64,000 nucleotides of DNA from Spodoptera frugiperda (GCF_023101765.2 NC_064213.1:6386001-6450000); one strand, 5' to 3'; positions 20,629-32,040 are shown, counted from the first letter of the stretch. Notes: a model not told the origin generated them from the letters alone. Numbers and translations: made by a program.

Positions 20629-21743
20629 GATTAATTTGCGTATTAAGTCTCGATTTTCATATTCTACAAGTTCTACTTAACTCTTTGTCATGCACTTTAT
20701 AGGCAATACAAGTTAGGCCTTCTGTAATAAAACAATTTCCCCGAAATCAATACCCACATTACCTCATTAACCCAATTCGGAATTCTGACCGTAGACACGC
20801 TACAATGGACCTTCACAATTCGCGAATTACGTGGGCAATACGACAGAATATAATGTCAACCTTCACATTGCCGACAATTGCCGAGGATGGCCGAGGAATG
20901 CCGAGGACAGTCGCGACGTGCGCGTGATACGAATATAGACTTAATGCGAATTACCTAGAGTTCAATGCCATTGTGCCATTACCCGTAGAAGCTTTTCATT
21001 CATTGTTTGTATTTCATTCAGTGTGGTAATGAGCTTTACGTAGTTTGTTAGTAAATTAGACGTAACAAGACGTTTGTATGTAAAATGTTTACATTAGGTA
21101 CATATCTTTATATCGAAAGATTAGCCTCGTCAGTTATGTTACAAATCCTGTAAGTAGGCGAAAAAGACTAAAAATGAAGTAGTTTTTTAGAAGTTTTGTA
21201 AGTAATAAGTATTATCGATAAAAAAACCTAACCTAAGCCAATGGAAAAACTAAATTAATGAATACGAGTAACTTCTAAAAACACACAATTACTTACGCAA
21301 AACAATAAATTAAAACCACCTTTAAAAAACGTAACCTATTATGAAACGAAGTGTAACGAACTAAGTAAACGTTTAATGTTTAAACAACAATGACTAATGT
21401 GATTGACTCACCCAAGAATTGAACCCTTGAACTAAAACCATGAAATTCGCCAACACTTAACATGACGCAACCTCCTTGCACAACATGTGTATGGGAGCCT
21501 TTTTCCTTGATCTACGATAAGACATTTTTAGAAAACACACACACACATAACATATACCTACACATAGTCGTGTCTCAGAACTCTGTAGTGACTGTGACAG
21601 TCTGACGGCAGAGTAGAATGTAGGTGATACCAAAATTTGTTGGTGTAAAACCCGAGTAAGGAACTGCACATCACCAGAGACTGGGACGCAGTGCTCTCTG
21701 TACCCTTAGTATCAGTTAATAGTTAGTAAGATTATAGTCAATA
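20629..21743. other. AT-rich DNA with small simple repeats
   Basis: TGCCGAGGA-like words repeat three times at about 20880-20905, and an (AC)n run lies near 21536-21548. A 70-residue minus ORF (21457-21669) shows no domain. Confidence 0.4.
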
Positions 21744-21812
21744 TGACACTCCCTCTCGCCTCGCCCAAGACTGGAGAAATCATTGAATGACTTTGCCCCC
21801 TTATAAAGGGGA
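21744..21812 (+). repeat. Family A 3' fragment
   Basis: Only the end of family A is present: GACACTCCCTCTCGCCTCGC, then a diverged GAGAAATCATTGAATGACTT. Confidence 0.65.
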
Positions 21813-21879
21813 TGAAGATTATAGTTAATTCCTCTTATCTAAAGAATGTTCACAGTTTTCTGATTCCAAAGTGGAAGGC

Positions 21880-21995
21880 TGTGCGACGTCGCCGCGTCTG
21901 CGCACGCTGCTCGTGATAAAGAGTCCCTATGTAACTCGAAACTAGTAGAGCTTTTCTCCATACATTTACGTGAGTATACCATGATTTTTTAGTTA
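21880..21995 (+). mobile_element. PLE-type 3'-end repeat (sister family 1), truncated
   Basis: The copy contains GACGTCGCCGCGTCTGCGCA, then GCTC/GAGC stem I (21909-21912 with 21948-21951), the core GTGATAA, stem II GAGT/ACTC, GAAACTAGTA and CTTTTCTCCATACATTTACG. It stops before the terminal TCACGA phrase. The core has G at position 3 and A at position 8, so the hammerhead-like fold is degenerate here. Confidence 0.55.
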
Positions 21996-22652
21996 AAGTA
22001 GAAGGTAGACATGTCCATGCAGCATCCATTAAAAAAAAAGAACGAATGAAATATCGGAAAATCCCATTAGTATACCTACTTTACCGAACCCGGAAATCGA
22101 GCCTAAAACCTCTTGACTTGATCAACAACGTAATGACATCACTAGCAAATAAACAGCAAAACTGACCTCTATACCAACGAACTTAAGGTCTTTTTAAAGT
22201 TGACAGTTACCATGGACAAACCTTGGGGACAGGACAAGTTTTCCCATGAATTATGGTAATTATAAACGTTAGTTATAATAGCAAATGTGTCAAGGCAAAC
22301 CTTTACTTTTTAAATACCTACATTATTTATATAAACCTATAATTTCAACTGGGGTAATAACTGGTAATTTGTATATTATTTAAGTCTAGTTTCAATTTGC
22401 TGGGACTTAGAAAATGAATGGTTATTTATTTGGCTACTTGCTAAACAAGTCTAATCGTATATAAATTACAAATATTACTATCTATTTCTTAATTATCTTT
22501 GAGAATAAAATTATATTCATTAATTTAAATAACTATTTTAGGTATCGTCACATTTTATTAAATAGTACATTATCAAAGGCGCCTTCGCAACTATAGCCTC
22601 CTTGAAGATCGGCTACAGATAAAGGACTTTAATTCTTAGTTTAAGCTTTTAA
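21996..22652. other. AT-rich DNA, no gene seen
   Basis: Nothing was recognised here. Confidence 0.4.
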
Positions 22653-22845
22653 CTAACTACTTCCACACGATTCCACTTGCTCTACGCAGTTCCTATTGAT
22701 CGTAGCGCAGTGTTTTATAGCCTATAACCATTCTCGATAAAATGGACTAACCAGCACAAAAAAATCTATTCGGACCAGCAGTTCTGGAGATCAGCGTGTT
22801 CAAGCAAACAAACTCTTCAGCTTTATGTAATAAGTAACTATAGGA
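22653..22845 (-). mobile_element. Mini-Helitron, sibling of 32803-32989
   Basis: Read in reverse, it starts TC after A and has AAAGCTGAAGAGTTTGTTTG, then a GATCTCCAGAACTGCTGGTC block and CGCTACGATCAATAGGAAC. It ends GTGTGGAAGTAGTTAG before T. The end TTAG is one change from CTAG. The motif order matches 32803-32989 and the lengths are close (193 and 187 bp). Confidence 0.65.
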
Positions 22846-23426
22846 TATAGGATTAAAGAAAAATTCTACTTCTTCACTCATTCTTTAATTCAAACTTCAC
22901 GTGTATGGAGCAAGAATAGTGAGGAATACCATTTTCTACGTTAAAAACCCGGTCAGATTGATAGCTCGAACTAACTGGTAATGTCAACAAAAAACAATAC
23001 AAAAGTAAACAAAAGCAAACTGACCTTTTATTAAAATAAATATTCCAAAAAACTGAATTATGATATTGCAAACCGTTTTAATAAATCTCATATAGTTTAT
23101 ACCTGATTGTGCGCATGAGTGGTTGAGTTGCAAAAACAGAGACAAGGTCGCCGCGGTCAGGTCGCGACCATCTCCTGAAGGTCGATGCAGATCTCTATGT
23201 CACCAGGAAAACTTAGTTATGTACGTAATAGGCAATAAAGATGAGTAAGGATAAATATGAGAGAAACTACATGGACCATTTGTAACTATAGGTAAACTGC
23301 TTCCTCATTCATCAAATACAAACTAGGTATGTCAAATTTTGTGTCGACCACCGTTTACGCCTAGGTCGTAGGACTAGTCATCCCTAATGAGAGCTAGAAC
23401 AGAACTGAGTACACTAAAATGGCAAT
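22846..23426. other. AT-rich DNA with a GC-rich patch at 23105-23215
   Basis: The patch contains AGGTCGCCGCGGTCAGGTCG and CATCTCCTGAAGGTCGATGC. On the minus strand a short frame GDIEICIDLQEMVAT stops at a TGA. The patch could be a decayed exon or an unknown repeat, and no splice sites support it. Confidence 0.35.
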
Positions 23427-23437
23427 AAAATCAATAA

Positions 23438-23562
23438 TTTTATTATAACTTTCGTGAGACATACTAAATTAATTATTATGTTATCGGCTTACTCACGTAA
23501 CTATTTGACGAGGAACTCGACTAGTTTCAAGTCATGCTGAATAAGCCAATAACATAGTAATC
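23438..23562 (-). mobile_element. Small PLE copy with inverted 5' arm and 11-bp target duplication
   Basis: The minus-strand copy has the PLE 3' end (CTCACGAAAGTTATAATAAA in sense) and extends to the CTTGAAACTAGTCGAG block. It then switches to an inverted copy of its own tail: TAAGCCAATAACATAGTAAT at 23542-23561 is the complement of 23472-23491 with two changes. AAAATCAATAA flanks it at 23427-23437 and 23563-23573. This repeats the fold-back structure of the big copy at 24954 on a small scale. Confidence 0.7.
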
Positions 23563-23573
23563 AAAATCAATAA

Positions 23574-24941
23574 AGCATTGTCTATTGGCGCATATGTTTA
23601 ACGTAAAAATACGATATGAACATAAAAGAGGAGGAAAATCAGTCCAATATATCAAATGAAAAAGAATTATAAAAAATCTAATAGATTGATTATAATTAGA
23701 GACCGGATAATATGCAACATAAAAATGAAAATGCATGCAAATATGCATGTGCCTAAAATATGCACGAAAACTGACAAATATGCAACATTAAATGAGTTTT
23801 TTTTTTGTTTTGTAAATATTTTTCCTTTAGATTTAAGTATTTTGTTAGTAAATACTTGTCATGTTTTACTTTATTAGTATGTATCTTTTTAATTTATTGT
23901 TATTTGATAAAATAAAAAAACTATTAAGTTTTATGTTTTTTTTATTAAAAAATCAGCATACATTTATAGTGCAAGTAACATGTAACATTATTTAATATTT
24001 TTGTAAACATTAACAATCATTGTTCCAAATGTTAAGTGGTAAGATGTCTTCGATCATTCAAAATAGTATCTAGGTCGAAAATGATCGCTCCACATTCTGA
24101 GGTAACTGGGCTTTACATTAGCCGTAGCAAAACTTCCGTCGGAATTAATTAGAAATTATGTATGCATCGTAACGGTATTGATGCTATTAGCCTTGACCTT
24201 ATATGCAAAAGCATGGCAAAAAAGTCTCTAATAAAACCGAAATTCCCATATTTATAGTAGGTATTTATGATCAAGTAGCTCCCTATATAACATCGTCTGA
24301 GATAAACCAAAATTCCCATATTCATAATTATCAGTGAGCTAGTCATCTAACAGTTTTCCGCACTCAATGACCTAGTGAGGGGAAAATCCGATTTCAAACA
24401 TACTCATGCTCCCTCAATGCCTTCAACTTCCGGAGGACGTTCAGCGGAAGTATTACAGCACTAGTGTGGCACAGAACATGTGAAGTTTTAAAATTCTCCG
24501 CAAAATAATGGTTTATTTTATTCTTTCTATAAAATATCTAGCTTCACTGATAGACAGACTGATGGACAATTCGATTTGACATTTCAAAAGTGCCTAGTTA
24601 AGGATTAATTGAAATAAATGCTTTAACTTTGATAGTAGACAGAGGCGTAGGTAGCGCCGTATCTCCTATCCGGCCTATCAGAAGCTGTTTAAAAGTTGGC
24701 AACAAGTTTAGGAAAATCACAATTCAAACAAACTTTTCACTGAGTAGAGTAAGATCTTAGACAAATAACACCAAAATACGTTAATCGTAACATAACTTAA
24801 AAAAAAAACATGCTAGACTTGTATATGACAGACGTTTTTCGAAGAACTTCCAATATTCAAATTAATAACACTTCCAGACCTGACAACCCTGAACACCATT
24901 AACACGTGTTACACAAAAATAATTCATTCCACTTACAAAAT
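23574..24941. other. 1.4 kb of AT-rich DNA
   Basis: AATGCATGCAAATATGCATG near 23730 is a small near-palindrome that includes the ATGCAAAT octamer. A 20-odd-base phrase with AAATTCCCATATTTATA occurs twice (about 24238 and 24309). No exon was recognised. Confidence 0.4.
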
Positions 24942-24981
24942 AAGGTCCAATCTTATTGTAACTTTCGTGAGACATACTAAA

Positions 24982-25316
24982 TTAATTATTATGTTATCGG
25001 CTTACTCACGTAACGTTTTGACGAGGAACTCGACTAGTTTCAAGCCATGCTAGAGGCTCATATTCATGAGCAGCATTACGCAACACACGACGCGGCGATT
25101 GTCGCACTGCTACTGGCGATTCGAGCTACGCGCCCATCGCGCCCTCTGCCTGGAATCGCGCGTACTATCCGGCGCGCGCGACGATGTTGGCTCGTTAGAC
25201 TCGCTCGCCGGCGGCTGCGCAGGTGTTGGGTTCGATTCTCGGGTCGACGCAAAAACGGTGTCACATACCGCGCTCACTGTGTCACACTCCAGACCCGCAA
25301 CATTGTAGGCTGACGC
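24982..25316 (-). repeat. PLE terminal repeat, left (sense) copy
   Basis: This is the natural 3' part of the element. Read on the minus strand, the ORF continues through it (start SASAYNVAGLECDTV) to a stop after roughly 70 residues. Then come the GAGCC/GGCTT stem, GAAACTAGTCGAG and the tail AACATAATAATTAA. The terminal 28 bases of the element (24954-24981) lie outside the inverted match. Confidence 0.85.
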
Positions 25317-25387
25317 AGATTGCAGACTTGGCTTCCAGGCAGGAGGTAATGCCCAGCCACCGTCTCTGTTGAAGTTGGGACGACGAC

Positions 25388-26083
25388 TTATTTCGATAGC
25401 CTCACGTACTTTCCGCGGTACGAAGTATTTCTCCTCGCTAGTACGGAGACCTTGTCGAAACGGAGGAAGTGAGTCGTGCCCGCGCTACAAGCATGCTCCG
25501 CTACTGCCGATGTATGAGTGTCCCTGTTCTTCACACTGCGTATGTGTTCCTTGAGTCTGGTTGTGATGTTGCGGCGAGTTTCCCCGATGTAACTCGAGCC
25601 ACAGTCGCACGGTATCATGTATACCCCGGGAACTGCCAGTGGATCCTTATCCTTAGGCGAGCGTAATAAGTTCCGTAATTGACCGGGTGGGCGGAAGATC
25701 GTCCTGATGCTGTATCTTCGGCGTAACAGGTGTCCGATGGTGTCGGTTACTCCTTTCACATAGGGTAAGAATGCTGGAGTCCGCTCCGCAACTGCCGGTC
25801 GTCTTTTACATGATGAACTCGCCAGTCGAGTACATTGGCGCCAGTTGTACCCATTTGTTTCCAGTACCTGTTTAAGGTGATCAAGTTCCGCGTCAATGTA
25901 CTGGGGATCACACAGGTTCAGTGCCCGGTTGATTAAAGTACGGGGAACAGAGGCAAGGTGGGAGGGATGATGGTGTGAGTCGGCTCGTAGGTACCGGTCC
26001 GTGTGTGTCGGTTTACGGTAAACCGTGTGTGACAGGCGGCCGTCCGTTTCACGCCTCACGAGCACGTCTAAGAACGGTAACAT
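25388..26083 (-). pseudogene. PLE polyprotein fragment: RT C-terminus plus GIY-YIG endonuclease
   Basis: The 231-codon frame starts internally at LPFLDVLVRRETDGRLSHTV, followed by YRKPTHTDRYLRADSHHHPS. This is the well-known end of the Penelope RT (thumb region). After a linker, residues of the nuclease follow: VPGVYMIPCDCGSSYIGETR with the GVY and YIG motifs, an arginine in TTRLKEHIRS, and the late catalytic-type glutamate in AVAEHA. A C-x-C pair and downstream histidines match the zinc-binding signature of PLE nucleases. The frame is open upstream of the first Met (EEEKEG), so the copy is truncated, not initiated there. Near 25435 a one-base change shifts the frame; the homologous end (KVREAIEI, NRDGGWALPPAWKPS) continues in another frame. 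The palm and fingers of the RT are absent, so the copy is dead. Confidence 0.85.
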
Positions 26084-26102
26084 TCCCTCTTTTTCCTCCT
26101 CA

Positions 26103-26437
26103 GCGTCAGCCTACAATGTTGCGGGTCTGGAGTGTGACACAGTGAGCGCGGTATGTGACACCGTTTTTGCGTCGACCCGAGAATCGAACCCAACACCTGC
26201 GCAGCCGCCGGCGAGCGAGTCTAACGAGCCAACATCGTCGCGCGCGCCGGATAGTACGCGCGATTCCAGGCAGAGGGCGCGATGGGCGCGTAGCTCGAAT
26301 CGCCAGTAGCAGTGCGACAATCGCCGCGTCGTGTGTTGCGTAATGCTGCTCATGAATATGAGCCTCTAGCATGGCTTGAAACTAGTCGAGTTCCTCGTCA
26401 AAACGTTACGTGAGTAAGCCGATAACATAATAATTAA
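26103..26437 (+). repeat. PLE terminal repeat, right (inverted) copy
   Basis: This is the exact reverse complement of 24982-25316 by position: every pair sums to 51419, with no indel found. It abuts the truncated RT coding region at 26102/26103. The mirrored ORFs of 88, 80 and 62 residues that appear in both arms are reading frames of the repeat, not genes. Confidence 0.9.
26344..26391 (+). ncRNA. Hammerhead-like fold in the PLE repeat
   Basis: Stem I is GCTC/GAGT, the core is ATGAATA, and stem II is GAGCC/GGCTT (26360-26364, 26373-26377). GAAAC follows, then TAGTC with the expected cut after 26387. Compared with sister family 1, one stem II pair changed from T-A to C-G, a compensating change. 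The core lacks the usual C3 and G8 (A and T here), so catalysis is doubtful. The same fold lies inverted in the left copy at about 25028-25075. Confidence 0.3.
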
Positions 26438-26447
26438 GGTCCAATCT

Positions 26448-28182
26448 ATCTAATCAAAAGCTCCAAATTGTAAATCGAACAAAAATAAGTTTAACACATA
26501 ACTAATATTTAAATATTTGCATGTCATTATGTTTGTGTACTTTGCCGCTAAGCACCGTAATTAGTAAAACAAAACAAGTCAGTTCCAGTTAAAACGGTCA
26601 GCCATTATTTTAAAAGGAAATTCTTGCGGTTAGCCGTTCATCACTGCATAAATCTTTAACTATTGGTATTTTTTCTTACATCTTAATATGTACCTATCTA
26701 TATTATTGAAGTATTAGTAAAGATATTCAAATGGGAAAGACTAATCGATATAAACTTAGCATCAAGTCATAACCCATCGACCATCGACATGGACATAAGA
26801 TTGAATCATCTTTTAGTCTGTGATTGATGAATTTTTAATAGTATTTTACCAACAACGGACTCACCTTGAGACTGTCCCATTAATAAGAATTTCATAATCA
26901 AAAAATATTTTTAATCTCATCCGTTCCAAAAACCGATATTCGTTACTCGAGTCGAAAAAATCGGTATACTAACATCCAACACTCATATTCATAGTTTATT
27001 AATTCATATGTTCGAATACTAATTCCGATTTTTTCAAGCTCCATTGTACGTTATATTACGCAAGACTATACATAATTAATTGCAATCAGTCGGAACATCG
27101 ATTTTCGGAACTTTTTGCTGGCCATTAAAGATACCATCAGGTGGTGCAATTAAATAATTTCGCATTTGAATCATTAATCAAGAGAGCCGGTATGTAATTT
27201 GTTGTATACATTTTATTAATAACTTGGTACACTTGTGTATATGGTGTTCTTTCATAATAATTAAACATTATAGTAACTTAAGATTTTTTCACGATTTTGG
27301 CTAAGTTTTAATGATTTCTCTATCCACAATATTTTTACAGAGATTAACGTAAATCCTCTTTTAAGAGAGTGTTATTGATAATTACTTGATCTTATAGCAA
27401 TGGGACATTATATACATATACCTTTACCAAGAGTTAATTATAAAATTAAATGACAAACGTTTAATTAGAGTTAAATACCAAGATGCCTGGCTAATTTATT
27501 AAACTGGCTACTATTAAAACTCGAAAAAGACTCAAAGATGCTTATACGAGGACAGTCATTTCAACCACGTTCACGCAAATCTAGCTTTTATATGTACACT
27601 TATAAGTACCTAATATCCATAAAGAAAACTCAAACAATATTAACAAAACAATTACATAATAATTTATAACTCCTTTATTCAATTTTAATCTGACATTTAC
27701 AATAACAAACTGCGTTCCACAATCCCACAAAACTTTCGATCGACTCGCAAGGCAAACCGGAACCGTGGGCAAATTAATGAAATCTTGTCCTAGGGAACTG
27801 TAATATATTTTCTATACAATAACAAGCAATGCTAGGCTTCTGGTAGTAAATAATCAGCTGCCGGTAACTCCTAACATCGGCTGTGAAAGGAATGCACTCA
27901 AATAGGACGGTAGTACGCTTTAAGTACCGTACATCAGCTCAGATCGTGGCATTTTAAAATATAACAGTGGTATATTAAGAATTGTAAGTCGGTGGTTGTT
28001 GTTTCACTGTTAATTTACCTAATTGTTTCCCATGTGGTACACGATCTGTTTTAGAAAAGTACCTATTTAGATATGCATAAAACAAAATCTATTCTTTAGG
28101 ACAAATGTATGCTGAAGTGGAATATATCTTAGCAAATATTTCATAGAAAAAGGTGAAATAACTGTAAAATGGATGTCAATGT
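26448..28182. other. 1.7 kb of AT-rich DNA, no gene seen
   Basis: A small imperfect inverted pair (GTCGAAAAAATCGG / CCGATTTTTTC) lies at 26950-27040. A 63-residue minus ORF at 27581-27772 is unremarkable. Confidence 0.4.
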
Positions 28183-28311
28183 TTTAATGACTTCTTCTAC
28201 CTTAGGCGAGGCGAAAGGGAGTGTCAGACTCTTACTGACTATAAATCATCCCATTCCTACTCCTGCTTATCGAGCTGGAGCCCCGATAAACCCTCTAGGA
28301 AGTCCGTAGCT
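28183..28311 (-). repeat. Family A copy
   Basis: It lies in reverse, from TGACTTCTTCTACCTTAGGC to GGAAGTCCGTAGCT, diverged by several changes and without a clear tail. Confidence 0.7.
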
Positions 28312-29227
28312 AAAAATTTGTAATAGCTTGACATACTATTCAAATAGTTACTTAAAACTGTAGTATTAAAAAAATTGCAGAATTAACGGAATCGGTTCAG
28401 CTTTTCTCGAGATTTGCGCTTAGCAACACATTCTCATTCATTTTTATATTATAGATGCCAATAAAACAAGAGGTTCATTCATTTTCCGGTAAAAGAAAGA
28501 TATTTAGAAAGTTTTTTACACTACCTCGCATATTATGAATATAGAAATGGTCAACAAATACCATTGAAATCCTGTCGCTTATTTACTTAATAAATAACAG
28601 TAATTTGTTATGTACGTAAGAAGATTAGAAATAAAATATTTCTTGCCAAACATTCTATTGGCGTAAGTTCGCAATTTTATTTTGCTTTCGTTTTCTGTCG
28701 TCTTGTTTCATAACCTATTGTTTTAATATTTTGACAATTCGAAAAGACTTTGGGACTATTTATTTAGATTTTCGGTAACTTTCTTCTATCTTCTTAATTA
28801 TAAAGCCTAAAGCACACTTCTGGTTTAATTTACCAATTTAAACATCGACATGTAAAAGTGTTTCTCTTTTAACTCATTTGCAGAAATTATTATCATTTAT
28901 TATTTAATTAATTACCGAGTCGTATCACGAATTGTCGAGGTTTTTCTAACTATTTCGGACTATAACACACATCACATACATGACTAATAATACAGGCAAG
29001 TAGGCGTACAATCCCTGCCTACGCTTTCGTAGAAAAACAGGCGTGTTGACTTCCAGTAATATAATCAACATGTCCACGGAAATAAAACAAAGCTCTGTAT
29101 AAATTAAAGTAAACAATTAATAGTTATTTATTCAGAACTAGTTTCCCACATGCGGCTTCATCATGGAAAATAACTCCTTAGAAGTGCTGAGGAATATCGC
29201 AATAAAACTTAACCTATTTTACTTCCC
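28312..29227. other. AT-rich DNA, no gene seen
   Basis: Nothing was recognised here. ACCTATTTTACTT at 29212-29224 belongs to the next insertion's target duplication. Confidence 0.4.
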
Positions 29228-29379
29228 GGAGCTGCGGACTGCCTTGTGGGTTACCGGGGCTCCGGCTTGAAAAGCAGGAGTAGGAACAGGGTTTTTAGTC
29301 AGTAAGAGTTATTCTCCCTCTCGCCTCGTCCAAGGCAGGAGAAGCCATAGGATGTTACCCTGACCCCTCAAAAAAAAAC
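29228..29379 (+). mobile_element. Family A insertion with approximate target duplication
   Basis: A full-length copy runs from GGAGCTGCGGACTGCC to an A9 tail. ACCTATTTT[AG]CTT flanks it (29212-29224 and 29380-29392) with one mismatch. Confidence 0.75.
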
Positions 29380-29689
29380 ACCTATTTTGCTTTCTGAAAA
29401 GTAATCTTTCAAATAATGATTTTATGATTGAAATCAGTTTAGTAGTTATTCTACCTATTCAGTGTAGCGATCAAATCTTTCCTCTTTATAATGAAATACT
29501 AGTGTAGATAAGTGGTAATTAAAATTCTAGCCGTAACTGCATCTAGTATCGCAACGACATGAATGAAAACATTCCTTGAATGTGAATGACATGAGTTTAT
29601 TGTTGACTTTTGTAATGTCTTTTGTGTTTCGTATAATTTAAAATAACATATCTCCCACTGCGTCTTTAGTCAAGTGCTATTAAGACTGC

Positions 29690-29805
29690 TAACCAATGGG
29701 TTTCCGTCTGCCGACCAGAACCAGACCCGTGCGTACGCTTGTCCCGTTCCGCGTGCACCTCAAAAAGTCATCAGACCACCACAGATAGGACCCAGTAGGG
29801 CTGAT
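29690..29805 (+). repeat. Possible upstream part of the family A parent element
   Basis: This GC-rich segment contains AACCAGACCCGTGCGTACGC, TTGTCCCGTTCCGCGTGCAC and ACCACAGATAGGACCCAGTA then GGGCTGATG. From memory of noctuid repeats, this string precedes the family A head in longer copies, which would make family A the 3' end of a bigger retroelement. That link is not visible in this window. Confidence 0.35.
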
Positions 29806-30450
29806 GTTGATAATCTTAATAATATATAAATCAATCTTAATCGTCGGGAATGAAGCTCAGTTTTGGTAATAATGTTAGGAACATGGGACTCATAACTTAC
29901 AAAAAATGACCATCTTCACATACACCTTAAAACGCAGGTGCTGTATGTATAATTGCAAAATAATCTCAACTAACACATACAAAACTGAGCTCTAGTGACT
30001 TAGTTTTCCATGCCATAAATGGCATGGCAACTTAATGCGTTTATAAGGACTTATTTCCTTTAAGCTCGGTTCATGTAAAGAAACATCTATGACTTGCTTT
30101 CTGAGAAAACGATTGCTTATCAACCACGGATGTGACTAACATATCATAAAGTATACAAGATTAGTATATTAGTCTTACAAACTTTTTGTACAAATGACAC
30201 AACTCCATTGTGTTTGTGTTATGTCCAATCCGTAAAGGGATTATCGACACAATTTCGTGGTAATACGGATTATAATTGAGTTTGTTTTTAACGTAGATTC
30301 TTTAATTTGTATAACCAAATGGTGTGTCTAATTACAGGATACTTTAACAAGACTTTTTGTCCTAATAACTTCTGGAATTGACGCTGAGGCTTAACAGGTT
30401 TTGGCTGGATGTAAGTTTTTTGTATGGAGACACTACCTTCCTCTTTCGTC
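29806..30450. other. AT-rich DNA, no gene seen
   Basis: Nothing was recognised here. CATGCCATAAATGGCATGG near 30010 is a small perfect hairpin. Confidence 0.4.
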
Positions 30451-30563
30451 AGAACTTGCGACGGGATGTTTACCATGTTTATTTATATATGAGTGTATAC
30501 TGATACGGACGTCGAAACTCAGTAAATATAACTAAACATGGTAAATATCCCGTCTCAAGTTCT
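30451..30563. mobile_element. Fold-back element, relative of 13642-13726
   Basis: The left arm AGAACTTGCGACGGGATGTT then TACCATGTTTA, and the right arm TAAACATGGTAAATATCCCG then TCTCAAGTTCT, are complementary with three changes. They surround a 51-base loop, instead of 7 bases in the other copy. Confidence 0.75.
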
Positions 30564-31914
30564 AATTACAGTGTTAGTGACCAATGTCAGTTTAAAATCT
30601 TATGTAGAGTAGGTAGTCTACATAAGTTTCAATAAGGAAGAAAGGTCCCTCCTGAACACTAGAAGTGATACAACAGTCTATGTTACACCCTACATCAGAT
30701 TATTCTATACGGAACTATCAACATTATATCGTAGAAATTATGAATTAAAATTGCCTAATGAAAATCTTTTCGTAAAACCAAATTACCTAGGCAATTTCAA
30801 ATTAATCGTCTGATAACATGAAAGTGGATATGTGTGTACCTATTATGTATAGCGGTTTAAACTAATTAAGCATACAAGAACAACTATTTATAGACATGTA
30901 AACATGACGCATGTTTGTGTTATCTAAAATCTACGTGAACAAAAGTTGACCTCTATCTCATTTGTTGTTTTAGCATTTCATTTTATTAATAACTACCTCA
31001 TTAATTGAGTGGTTGGTTAGTTAGGTGTTTTAGAATTATTTCCATATTGCGTATAATATTGTTGGTCGTATATTTTTATGATAACTATCGTGAAACATAC
31101 TCCAATCCAGTTATGTCATCTCCTCTTTGTATTTGTTTCATGGTTCACGCCCCTAGTACGTGTATTTATGAAAAAAGGTGTTACGTTTATTAACTGACTC
31201 TTAAAAAATATTGACATTCATTAATGCAGGTCAAAAACCTTATCAATTTAAGTAATTTATGCATTCACTTTATTTACATTAAAGTGCAACATTTGTCTCT
31301 CAAAATAAAAAATATAAATAAAATAAAAACTTAATTACCAAAGTGATCTCGATCCGCTCTTGACTTTACACCGAATGTCAAAGATCAACGTTCGGAAATA
31401 AGCATTATTTTATTATCTGTGGAACAGTGATCGACAGAGATGCGCCTACGCACGTCTTACAAACAAACCGCTGCTATTATACTTCAATCTAATATAATAA
31501 CGCCTCCGTGAGTGTTTTGTCTCCTTTTTTTTGTTAGTAAGTATATATGACTAATAATTATGTCGGGCCCATAAAAATAATAGTTCGTATAATAATAATA
31601 ATGGCGTGTGTCTGTGATTATGTTATTGTAATGGCTCATTTATATACTGTAATGTATGTATACTAGATGTGTGTGTTACGAAAACTTATATTTTCGTGAA
31701 TATCGTATTTATATGTGACCTTAGTAAGTTGATGCTTTGGCATTTTATACATGTATCGTTAGATTTAAACTGTGTGGTACAAATGCTTATGGTTATGATC
31801 TACTCGACCTCTGATTTTAGTAATTGCTGTATTTAGATTGTCCAATTCTATGTTGTAGTTTCAGTTGTTAAAATGAGCAATGCATCTTAAGCCCCTTAGA
31901 CTGCTTTTTAAGCG
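30564..31914. other. 1.3 kb of AT-rich DNA
   Basis: ATAACTATCGTGAAACATAC near 31080 resembles the terminal phrase of the PLE sister family and may be a tiny relic. No gene was seen. Confidence 0.4.
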
Positions 31915-31985
31915 TGGCGTGGGGATAATGGCAAGCCATCATATGAGGAAGGGCTTTATACCAGCTTTGGACTCTTAGGATGTTG
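31915..31985 (+). repeat. Retroelement tail relic (family I-like)
   Basis: GCGTGGCGTGGGGATAATGG, CAAGCCATCATATGAGGAAG and the following TTTATACCAGCTTTGGAC resemble moth repeats that read GAGGAAGGCCTGTGCCCAGCAGTGG. The segment is diverged. Confidence 0.45.
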
Positions 31986-32040
31986 ATGAAGACATATCTG
32001 TTAAAATAGTTTACAAAGTATAAACATTTTCTTAGTTATA

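Larger units (their letters stand above)
24954..26435 (-). mobile_element. Penelope-like retroelement with inverted terminal copies
   Basis: A 5'-truncated PLE lies on the minus strand. AAGGTCCAATCT occurs at 24942-24953 and 26436-26447, a 12-bp target duplication. The central 786 bp encodes the end of the reverse transcriptase and a GIY-YIG endonuclease. Its last 335 bp before the terminal 28 (24982-25316) recur inverted at 26103-26437, apparently identical. The repeat holds the ORF C-terminus, the 3' UTR and a hammerhead-like fold. PLEs lack LTRs of the usual kind and integrate through a GIY-YIG nuclease. Complex terminal repeats and frequent truncation are known for the group. See the findings for the snap-back model. 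Confidence 0.85.

Noticed and set aside
25047..26372. Mirror-image ORFs of 88, 80 and 62 residues at both ends of the PLE
   Set aside because: They appear twice only because the DNA is an inverted repeat. The element's own frame runs in another register on the minus strand.
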